Shown here piece by piece: positions 56,347-64,000 of a stretch of 64,000 nt of DNA (the first letter of the stretch is position 1; every line of letters begins with the position of its first letter). Origin of the DNA: Limnomonas spitsbergensis (Eukaryota; Chlorophyta; Chlorophyceae; Chlamydomonadales). Where the stretch lies: contig JAYJMM010000052.1 of NCBI GenBank assembly GCA_037349105.1, positions 124,001-188,000 on the forward strand, given 5' to 3'. Below the pieces are notes generated by a model. It saw nothing but the letters and a program-made list of their open reading frames with translations. It did no database searches and was not told where the DNA came from. A program made the position numbers and the translations under genes.

Positions 56347-58704
56347 TTACGTGAGAGGGATGTACGGTTTAAGGGAGGGTGGTGTGGGGTAGAGGAACGA
56401 TAGGGTGGACGAGACGAACGGTTGATCCAACAATCCTGAGCGAGTCGTGGGGGGGCATAGACGGGGGGGGGGCGGGGGAGGGGGGCATGAGAGGTCTAGA
56501 ATGTAGTCATGATGATGAGGGAGTGGGGGACCGGGGGGTGCAGCCAGGTCCATGACAAACAATGTGGGAGGAGGGATGTGGGGCAAGGTGGAAGGGACAG
56601 GGGGAGGAGAGGGAGGGGGGCATGAAAGGTCGAGAATGTAGTTGGGATGGTGGGGGAGTAGGGGGCATGGTGTTGTGCCCAAGTGTAGGACAAAGGGAGC
56701 ATGAGGAAGGGGTGGGCTAGAGGGAAGGCCTGGGTTGGGAAAGAGCTCTGGAGCGCGGGTATGAGTACTACGGGGGATAGTGGGACGGGCGCGCTTTGAA
56801 GTTGCTTGAGGGCGTGGGGAGAAGCATTGGGGGAGGAGACCAAGGGCCTGGTCGGCACTGGGAGCAGAGGCGATGTGGGGGAGGGTGGTCGAGACAACCT
56901 GAGGGAGTTGGGAGAAGTCATGGGCGATCGTGATGTGGCGCTGATGGAGGGGGAGTGCAGAAAAGCGCGTGTAGCTGAGGGCTTGGTCAGAGGGATGCCC
57001 ATTAAGGAGCAGGGTGATACGGTTGAGCGAGACTTGGGCCTGTTGTATCCAACGACGGCGCGCTTTACCTTTGAATGTTGCAGACAGGTACGTGGATGGC
57101 TGGAAGGTAGAAATGTGAGGTCCAGTCATGACGGTAAGTGGTTCCAAGGACGTGATGCCCAGACGACAAAGAGGATGGAGTAGTTCTGGAGTGATGAGGA
57201 GGGTGGAACTCTGTGGTGTTGGAGTGTAGGGAGGAATAGGCATAAATGGCAGGGTAGTGTCAGGTGGAGGAGGTGTGGGTGAGAGGATGTGGGTCAGTTG
57301 TCGCCACATGGCATTGCCGAGGAGTTCTTGAACTCCAGAGGTAATAGGGGAAGGGCCTGATGAGCAACGATGGAGAGCAAGTTGAGCATGGTGCATGAGG
57401 GAAAGTTGACGCATGGGGAGCGGTAACGAGTGAAAAGTTCTAGTGGGTCGCACAAGCGACGTGAGGGGGAGTTGTCCATGAGTGTCCAGTTGTTGGTTCA
57501 AAACGCCAGAAGTGAGGGTTCCGAGGGAACCTTCATCGTTCAGGGCTCGGGTGAGGGTAAGGGCGGAAATCTGGGTGTAATCTGTCAGGAGGGAGGTGAG
57601 GCCAACACCCCCCCGATCTGTGGGTGTGAGTATAAGGGCGGTGGGGTAGGAGTGGCCAAGATTCATGCAAATGCGGAGGACTCTGGCAAGCAGGGTATCG
57701 AGTATCCGTATATCCACTTCTGAGAAAGGTGCAATGGATAGGGAATGCGTAATTTTAGGGCGAAGGACCCTGTTGATGATCATGAGAATGTGTTGGGGGG
57801 CGACATCGGCCATGATGAGGCTACGTGATTTCGCTTGGATAGTGGCAGTGATGGCATCGAGATGATCTTTAAAGCTGAGAAGGGTGTTGATGTAAACACC
57901 AAGGTATTTGTAAGATTTTGAGGGAGGGAAGAATGGAAAGGGGATGCCGTTCACAAAAAAATTATTGTGTAGTTGGGCATGAAGGAGGGCGGTTTGCTCG
58001 GCAATAGTGTGGGCCAATCCTGTAAGAGCTGCATGGTGAGCCGCCCCAGTAAGTGCACATTTGGAAGCGTTGAGCGTCAGACCTGCCCATGTGCAATAAT
58101 CAGTGAGTTTTTGAAGTTGATGAAGGAGGCGAACGTGAGAATGCGAGAGAAGGGCCATATCATCAGCAAAGGCGAGGGTGGAGAGAGTGAGGGCACAAGG
58201 GTGTTTCATGCCTAGGGGGATAGCACATGAGGGGGTGAAGCCATGGCCACCAGTGTTGCACCATCTGAGACAAGGTTCCATGTAGATATTGAAAACCAGG
58301 GGAGACAGAGTGTCCCCCTGAATGGTGCCTCGACCCACAGGGATAGGATGAGTAGCAAGACCTGAAGACCGCTGGAGAATGATACGGGTAGAGGCATTAG
58401 TGTAGATGCCTTTGATGACATCGACAGAATCTTCAGGGTATCCTAGGGTATCCATAATACGGTAGAGCTTGTCATGGTTTATGGTGTTGAATGCGTTAGT
58501 GAGGTCCACATAGGCAATGTAGATATTGCGGTTGGATGCTTGGGCATCCTCTAAAAGATGTACAAGACGTTGCAGATGGCGAGAGGTGTTATGTTTAGCT
58601 CGGAACCCTTCTTGGGAAGGACTGAGTATGCAGTGGTCCTCAGAAAATTCAGATATGACAGTACTGACAAAACGAGTCCAAAGTTTGTAGATAGTGTTGT
58701 GCAT
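56347..58704 (-). CDS. LINE1 reverse transcriptase, N-terminally truncated
   Basis: 785 codons. The start at residue 1 is only the first ATG after the truncation; PIGMHNTIYKLW is normal internal RT sequence. Key motifs: YVDLTNAF (catalytic D66), GRGTIQGDTLSP (124-135) and FADD (179-182, catalytic). The thumb/connection region follows. The last 150 residues are strongly Pro-rich and contain a duplicated module, each copy ending YILDLSCPPP, close to the frame end. The polymerase would copy the element's RNA at the nicked target. It is non-autonomous as it stands because the 5' part is missing. Its reading frame is open for its entire remaining length, which argues for a recent insertion. Confidence 0.9.
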   Translation of the reverse strand: MHNTIYKLWTRFVSTVISEFSEDHCILSPSQEGFRAKHNTSRHLQRLVHLLEDAQASNRNIYIAYVDLTNAFNTINHDKLYRIMDTLGYPEDSVDVIKGIYTNASTRIILQRSSGLATHPIPVGRGTIQGDTLSPLVFNIYMEPCLRWCNTGGHGFTPSCAIPLGMKHPCALTLSTLAFADDMALLSHSHVRLLHQLQKLTDYCTWAGLTLNASKCALTGAAHHAALTGLAHTIAEQTALLHAQLHNNFFVNGIPFPFFPPSKSYKYLGVYINTLLSFKDHLDAITATIQAKSRSLIMADVAPQHILMIINRVLRPKITHSLSIAPFSEVDIRILDTLLARVLRICMNLGHSYPTALILTPTDRGGVGLTSLLTDYTQISALTLTRALNDEGSLGTLTSGVLNQQLDTHGQLPLTSLVRPTRTFHSLPLPMRQLSLMHHAQLALHRCSSGPSPITSGVQELLGNAMWRQLTHILSPTPPPPDTTLPFMPIPPYTPTPQSSTLLITPELLHPLCRLGITSLEPLTVMTGPHISTFQPSTYLSATFKGKARRRWIQQAQVSLNRITLLLNGHPSDQALSYTRFSALPLHQRHITIAHDFSQLPQVVSTTLPHIASAPSADQALGLLPQCFSPRPQATSKRARPTIPRSTHTRAPELFPNPGLPSSPPLPHAPFVLHLGTTPCPLLPHHPNYILDLSCPPPSPPPVPSTLPHIPPPTLFVMDLAAPPGPPLPHHHDYILDLSCPPPPPPPRLCPPTTRSGLLDQPFVSSTLSFLYPTPPSLKPYIPLT

Positions 58705-58830
58705 GCCAATGGGTAGATGTTACCTTAAATACGATATCGCGGTGAAAGAAAGAAAGAAAGAAAACGCCTGAGCGTGGCTTGAGGAATACGGGATTTTAAA
58801 TGCCGTACACCGGGAGAAAAAACGTTGTGG

Positions 58831-59850
58831 TTAAGGAGGGTCGTCAAGGGGTACCGGACAATAATGGGCAGGGGAGTTTTCCAGATGGCGTCGCTGACGA
58901 AGGATGTTTATATGGCAGCGTATGGTATGCTTCGTGAGACGGCTGAGGACGGAGGAGATGTCGTGTTTGGAGATACCGAGCATGCTGAGGATTTTATCGG
59001 CAGGACGAAAGAGGAAGCCTGCGGTTCCCAGAAGGATGATATGTGTATGAGAAGAAGGCGGGGAAGGATGAGGGGGGGGGATGGGCACGGTCAGCGAAGG
59101 ATCAGGTGGAAGGGCAGGATGGAGAACGGGTGCCAAGGAAACTGTCCAACCATTATGTTTGAGGAGAAGGATAAGTTGTAAATGTTGTTCTGATTTACGG
59201 GCATGGCATTGTTCGAAAGAAAATTCGAAGGTGTAACCGACTTCAATAACGTGTACAGTGCAAGTCCTCTGGAGCCGAGACATAGTTTGTGAGCTAGAGA
59301 GTTGACCAGCGCGGTAAAGACGAAGGAATTCGGAATGTGGGAGACCTTGGACAATAAGCAAATCCGGTCGCAGTTTGTCACAGTAATCAAAGGTGTCAGG
59401 GAAAGTGGGGGGTCGTCGGGGCACTAGCCAGCGTGGAAGACGGGTGTCGTAGACCCCGAAGGGGAGGTTAGCACGGGAAGTGGCATCCATGATACTAGTA
59501 AAAGAGGAGCCTAGGGAGCCATTAGCAATAGCAGTTTGGATGATGCATACAGCTCGGTTGTGACGAGCAATGTACGAGGCGGACATGGAGGAATGAGCAC
59601 AACCGCCTAAAAGATGGCCAGGGGTATCATTGGGATGGGAGCATATGGGACAGTGGGGGGTGGTGCGAGTGCCTACAGCTGTTTTGTAAGGGCGGTTCAT
59701 ATGCATGGCTGTAGATGCAGTCCACAGGGTATTGGTGCGCGATTTGAGGATGTTGCGAATACCACTAAAGGGCAGACCCATGTGCCATAAGACGGGAAGG
59801 TAGGAGGCGAGGGCAGAGGCAACGAGGACTTGCATGCGGACGTAGCGCAA
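58831..59850 (-). pseudogene. LINE2 finger/restriction-like endonuclease, open but isolated
   Basis: 339 codons. C67, C70, H79 and C84 make C-x2-C-x8-H-x4-C, the usual spacing for this LINE finger. RHN (96-98), RPD (161-163) and VHVIEVG (E203) follow as in LINE1. The residues before the finger (TNTLWTASTAMHMNRPYKTA) are what LINE1 has around its premature stop, showing that the TAA there is a mutation. The endonuclease frame is open to its stop, although the rest of the element is broken. It has no start of its own. Confidence 0.75.
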
Positions 59851-59976
59851 GGGCAGAGGGGGAGAAGTAGGACCATGTGTGAAGGGGGCAGCTGCGGGAC
59901 ATGTGTTCCTTCAAAGAATGGGTAAGGTCTGATGCAAACCACGGTTCGTCCGTGTCATGGGGGGAGGGAGGCACAG

Positions 59977-60395
59977 TCATGTAGTCGCTAAGTCGCATTG
60001 GTCGGGGGATTGGAGGGCGAGTGCATCACCCTTATCTGCGAGTTCATTGCCAATGATGCCAATGTGAGATTTGACCTTGTACATATGAAAATGGTGGCGG
60101 AGGCGTAGCCTGGTAAGGATGAGAGCACGAATGTCGAGGAGAAGGGGGGCGTGCTTACATTCAAGCAGAGTGTGCGGGCAGGGAAGGGCCTTCTGCGTAT
60201 CATAGAGAGAAACCAAGGAGTCGGAGAAAATGGTAAGATCACCGGTGTGGTGTATGGCTGCATGAGTGAGGGCAGCATGGATGCCAGCAAGCTCAGCCCG
60301 TGTAATAGTGTTGGTTTCAGCCCGGCCATCGGGGTGGACTGTGTAGGTAGTGGTGTCTTGAGTACAATAGAAGGCTGCACCCGTGGCTGGTGGCT
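59977..60395 (-). pseudogene. LINE2 RNase H remnant
   Basis: The minus-strand frame reads ETNTITRAELAGIHAAL, LTIFSDSLVSLYDTQKAL and YKVKSHIGIIGNELADKGDA. Those are the E, second D and H...D parts of RNase HI. The first aspartate motif is lost to truncation. It ends at TGA after DLATT; homology to LINE1 continues in another frame (DEPWFASDLTHSLKEHMS, 59950-59890). Confidence 0.75.
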
Positions 60396-60400
60396 GGTGA

Positions 60401-61484
60401 CGAGAAGGGCCAGCGAGGACTGGTCGACGAAGGTCGGTTGCTGGTCGGTTTGTACATATTTTTATTTCTTTAATCTACTGTGGTGCCGTACACCGACGAC
60501 TTGTACATATTTTTTATGTCTTGAATAATATACCGGGGCAACAATACGTAGTGCCGAACCCGTAACCTTCGGCGTGTTTTAGGGAGTCAGGGCCGAGATG
60601 TGGCAGAAGCGTGATATTTGGTAACCGAAATTAGTCTGCGCACTCCCTCAGATAGTGTTTTGCCCTGTGACAGACAAGTTCGCACAACATGAATTCTCGA
60701 ATTGTTTTTACCGCGCATGCTGTTCGCGCACCCCCCGAAACCATTAATTAATAGTGGAGTGAAACCGGTTCTACGGTATTGAATTTTTTGGGAGACCACT
60801 CACCCCCCCACCCCCAACTTTGCCCCACCCATATCCCCACCTCCCCTGGGTCAAAAAACATTTAAAAAACAGCTATGGAACGCTAGGAACACTTTTGTCA
60901 AGCTCTACAAAAAAGGGGGATGGGGTCAAATTTTTTGTTTTTGCCTACCCCTCGATTTCAGCTTAAAATTATTGTTATTTCAATTCCGCAATATAATTAC
61001 AGCATGCGGACATGACGATGCCATGCATGGTTCAATGCAAATATGCAATGGTTCTATTGACTTACCGGTATACAATATCACACATGTCAGGAGTGGAGTT
61101 ATGGACTCGTTCACTGAACATCTGTGGGGTTTCCATTTGTGAGTTGAGAAGCTAAAGCACACGCTGCGTTTCAGGCCGGGGGCGGGTGAGTGAGAAGCCG
61201 GGTGACTGCCTCTGCCCGAACTACGAAGTGTGACGCCCGCGCCCGCATGTTTTCCCTGTCGAAGTATGAATTAGTATGCATCAGTCCCTGCCTTCGAAGA
61301 AACTTGTGTGTGCAACGATGAGCATTATACGACTGACGACGCACACGCGTCAACATGCCATACCGATATTTAACAAATCAATTATTGCTCATGGGCAGAG
61401 GGTGACTATCCTCGATACTCTGCTTTCCTATACTAGTACCTTCCCATCACTTCTGAAACCCGCCTCGTGCCAGAAGCGTGTAAC
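60401..61484. other. Intergenic; imperfect repeats, no gene seen
   Basis: TTTGTACATATTTTTATTTC (near 60450) is echoed by CTTGTACATATTTTTTATGT (near 60501). C-rich runs lie at 60801-60825. No exon supported. The 5' leader and promoter of the gene at 61485 should lie at the right end, but no clear TATA is seen. Confidence 0.4.
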
Positions 61485-63850
61485 ATGAGTCAAAGTTCTC
61501 GCTCCTCCGGCATCTGTGCCAATGGGACACCGATGCTGCCCCCACTAGATGCTGCTCGCGTCCTGCAGCAAGTGAGCGTCGCCCTCCTAACTGGCCTCAT
61601 CGCCTCACAGCAATATGAGAACCCTCGACATTCGATCCAGAGACTACCGTGATGTCTCTTAGAATGTTAAACTGGGGCCCGCCTGTGACAACCCCTTTTG
61701 CCGCACCTTAGGCGTTGGCGGAGCTCGAGCATGTCAAGAGACAAATCAAGCAGCCTTACATGGGAAAGTCTTCTGTGGAGGCCTCCATAGCGCGGCTGGA
61801 GGGTGGACTCAGGGCGAAGACGCAGGTGCGTAGGGCATACATGGATTGCCTCCCCCACACTTGCATGTGCATGCCCATTCGCATGAGCATATGCCCCACA
61901 TGGTTGCATGGGGTGTGCGGCAGTGGTAATCTCATGCAGTGTTCCAAATGCAACACCAGCGGCACTTGGAAAGCATTATTATTGCTCTGAACAGCCCTTC
62001 TTCCCCACAAAAACGCACCCGTGCGATCTTGATGAAGCAGTGCAGTCCCTAACTAGCCAAGCCCTCAAAATCAATCCACTTCATTAGCAAAGAACCCTAC
62101 AGGGTATAACTATTTTGCCTGTTTCGGTCCCGTAAACCAGTATGAATGTGCAGTTTTACCGCACCATCCTGACTCAATGATCAAACCCCGCCATGGCAAC
62201 GGCGTATGAACCTCGTTGGTTTAGCATGCACTTCTCAATGCATAGCGCAAAAACATTTGTTCCGAGTGGTACCGTACATAACATGTGCTCGTACATTGCG
62301 TCGGTTGGTGCACCCAACCATCTCTGACAGGAGCTCATGGCAGCTTCTGCATCCTCCGGGGCTGGCGGGCCGCAGCTGCCACCACAGCCCCCCCCTTTCC
62401 GCACCAAGGGCAGCCGGCCGCTGCCGCCCATGCAGCCAACAGCCGCCCAGCGTGTCGCCATGTTCAAGGCGGACTTTGTGTCGCGCCCGCAGACAGACGC
62501 GGCCAGGCAATACATCAAGGTGGGGCAGGCAGTACAGATGCAGTGAGGCAGTACATCGAGGTGGGACAGGCAGTATGGATGCAGTGAGGCAGTACATCGA
62601 AGTGGGGCAGGCAGGACAGATGCAGTGCGGCAGTACGTTGAGGTGGGACAGGCAATATGGATGCAGCGAGGCAGTACATCGAGGTGGGACAGGCAGTGCG
62701 GATGCAGTGAGGCAGTACATTGAGGTAGCAGTAGCCAGTCAGGCAGTATGCCGATGGCGGCATGGGTGGTACAGGTTGGTGGAGTGTGTGTGGCTTGAGA
62801 GAACACACCTTTGTTGGGCGTTGCCAGGCCTCAAGGGAAATCGCCTAGTTGGCAGGGCAGGTTAACAAGGGTGTAATGCGCATTGCCCGGGCGTGGCTCC
62901 TCACATGAGCACAGCCGTATTTCTCCTCCCCACTCCCTCCCCACTCCCTCTCCACTCCCTCCCCACTACTCCCCCCCCCTCACCCACTCCCTCACCCACT
63001 CTCTCACCCACTCCCTCTCCCCCTCCCTCACCCACTCCCTCACCCACTCCCCCTCCCCCCCCTCACCCACTCCCTCACCAACCCCATCACGCACACCCTA
63101 ACCCACTCCCTCAGGAGCGCTTTGGCGTCGCTGCCCCGGTGAGGTCCGGATCTTCCTCTGAGGGTCAGAGAGGTTTCGGAGTAGGAGCCGTTGCCAAGGG
63201 AGGGATGGTGGCAACCTGCTCAGTCATCCCGAATGGCATCCGCAGTAACCCTGCGGTTCCGGTGCCATTGGAGCTAGCAGACAAGGAGCTCAGTAGAGGA
63301 CTCATGCACCTCATACAGGTGTGGAAGAGTGGGAAAGAGTGTACTCGGGGACAGACTGCTGGGGGCTGTGCCATCAGGGTTCAGAGATCATGGAGGCGTG
63401 TGGAATTTGAATGGCGCAGCTGATTCCTGTGCCAGCCAACTTTCTCAAGCGCTGTTCTCATCGGGGATATGAGTGTTCCTGTCCAGGGAGATTCACGAGT
63501 GCAAGACATGCCCTCATTCCATCCCGAAGTTCTGAGGCTCACCTGTTCCGAAATTTGAAATCGCCTCCTCGGCCGAATTTCACATCAATTCCATGAGCAC
63601 ATATGCCGCCAGGAAAAAATATGCAGGGAAAGAAACAGTGCTTTCAGTTAGGTGATGATTTGATCGGTGCTGACTTGACGTTCACTGGGTGATCCTGGGT
63701 GGCTGGGTAATGCCTTGAAGGGTGATGCAGGAAAAGCCTGGCCCCTCCATGTGCTGATATGCAACTTCAAATCCAGCCCATGCGGGCCTGGTGCAGCCTC
63801 CGCCGCCGCAGCTGGCTGGGTCCATGGTATGCCTACCAGAAGCAAAGCAG
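61485..63850 (+). CDS. Multi-exon gene with coiled coil and Pro-rich segment, unknown family
   Basis: Exons: 61485-61571 (ATG, donor CAA|GTGAGC); 61712-61825 (acceptor CACCTTAG, donor CAG|GTGCGT); 62331-62519 (acceptor CTCTGACAG, donor AAG|GTGGGG); 63115-63318 (acceptor CCCTCAG, donor CAG|GTGTGG); and possibly 63812-63850 (LAGSMVCLPEAKQ). Every junction is phase 0 and the frame is continuous for 198 codons before the doubtful last exon. The protein starts MSQSSRSSGICANGTPMLPP. It has a coiled coil across exons 1-2 (LQQ|ALAELEHVKRQIKQ; ASIARLEGGLRAKTQ), a Pro-rich stretch (PQLPPQPPPF) and a charged segment ending DAARQYIK. The fourth exon contains SVIPNGIRSNPAVPVPLELA. No named domain recognised. 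The gene probably runs off the right edge. Intron 3 holds two repeats described separately. Confidence 0.7.
62505..62745 (+). repeat. 41 bp tandem repeat duplicating an exon end and splice donor
   Basis: Six units of about 41 bp. The first unit is the real end of exon 3 (GGCAATACATCAAG|GTGGGG). The later ones, of the form GGCAGTACATCGAG|GTGGGA, keep both the exon-like end and a GT donor. Confidence 0.85.
62927..63114 (+). repeat. (CCCACTCCCTCA)n pyrimidine tract before a 3' splice site
   Basis: About 190 bp of C/T-rich repeats (ACTCCCTCACCC type) that run directly into the acceptor TCAG at 63114, giving an exceptionally long polypyrimidine tract. Confidence 0.85.
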
Positions 63851-64000
63851 GTTTCAGGGTTGAGCTGCCAGGATCCAGGTCTCGATCAAAAGGGTGTCAC
63901 ATGCTGCTGCCGTTCCCAAACCCTATGTCAAAACCCCCTAAAACAAGCATCTTAAGCAAACAAATACCTGTGTGTTGCATTCTTCTCGCCCTCCGTCCCA

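Larger units (their letters stand above)
53184..58722 (-). mobile_element. Dualen/RandI-like LINE retrotransposon, 5' truncated (LINE1)
   Basis: About 5.5 kb on the minus strand. In coding order: reverse transcriptase (58704-56347), a PCIF1-like domain and RNase H (56297-54174), then a CCHC finger and restriction-like endonuclease (54137-53289). The 3' end has a hairpin (53204-53218) and a TTTC-rich tail (53184-53203). The 5' end is cut within the RT domain, just before the conserved PIGMHNTIYKLW segment, so any upstream endonuclease, APE-like in Dualen elements, is lost. LINEs with both RNase H and a C-terminal restriction-like endonuclease point to the Dualen/RandI group known from Chlamydomonas. 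Clade assignment needs an RT tree. One in-frame TAA and one frameshift separate the three open frames, so it is nearly intact and fairly young. Confidence 0.9.
58744..60400 (-). mobile_element. Second LINE of the same family, 5' truncated and decayed (LINE2)
   Basis: On the minus strand it starts inside RNase H (about 60400, GAAFYCTQD), runs through the finger and endonuclease (59850-58831) and ends in a hairpin (58764-58775) plus (TTTC)5 at 58744-58763. Frameshifts interrupt it near 59990 and 59890. It is related to LINE1 but clearly diverged, so it is a different subfamily or older copy. LINE1 begins about 20 bp further left, so the two elements lie head to tail. Confidence 0.88.

Noticed and set aside
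57670..58425. Several 60-80 codon frames on the plus strand
   Set aside because: Antisense shadows of the LINE1 reverse transcriptase.

Overview
The window is eukaryotic nuclear DNA. Short coding blocks are bounded by GT...AG splice signals, most introns are phase 0, and there are non-LTR retrotransposons, long tandem arrays and short (CCCTAAA)n tracts of the plant/green-algal telomere type. No bacterial-style operon is present. A green alga, perhaps chlamydomonadalean, fits best: a ceruloplasmin-type multicopper ferroxidase, Dualen-like LINEs, and G/C-rich exons in repeat-laden introns. This is an inference. I could not name the species. Most of the sequence is repeats; the genes are partial, read by eye from splice signals and codon continuity. 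|| Layout. 1-1060: minisatellites. 1755-3215: decayed RNase H retroelement (copy A). 5975-8425: one 2.4 kb (CAGGG)n array, followed by a coiled-coil exon. 9823-11599: small plus-strand gene with a pyrimidine-repeat intron, convergent with a minus-strand C2H2 zinc-finger exon. 12912-31528: an 18.6 kb satellite of 82 bp monomers with higher-order structure. 31683-32115: large imperfect inverted repeat. 32815-34615: 20/60 bp array. 34620-35035: another minisatellite. 35499-37240: minus-strand exons. 38066-38116: near-perfect palindrome. 38745-40805: a duplicated 290 bp block around a plus-strand exon. 41950-42817: three minus-strand multicopper ferroxidase exons. 43612-45062: retroelement copy B. 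46100-46660: CAG-rich minisatellite. 47729-48751: two exons of an unknown minus-strand gene. 49801-50455: first exon of an mRNA-export-like UBM/RGG/polyQ protein. 51243-51520: coiled-coil exons. 51665-51911: MITE-like element. 53184-58722: long, nearly intact but 5'-truncated LINE, followed by the tail of a second copy (58744-60400). 61485 to the window end: a plus-strand gene with four or five phase-0 exons. || Most notable is the LINE at 53184-58722. In order it encodes reverse transcriptase, a segment resembling the PCIF1 family of adenosine N6-methyltransferases, RNase H, and a C-terminal CCHC plus restriction-like endonuclease (RHN...RPD...E). This matches a Dualen/RandI-type element carrying an extra, probably catalytically altered, methyltransferase-like domain. 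Both LINE copies end in the same kind of small hairpin followed by a (TTTC)n tail. || The genes do not form one pathway. The recurring theme is how repeats shape genes: introns holding kilobases of simple repeat, a tandem duplication that multiplies a splice donor, and retroelements that insert end to end.
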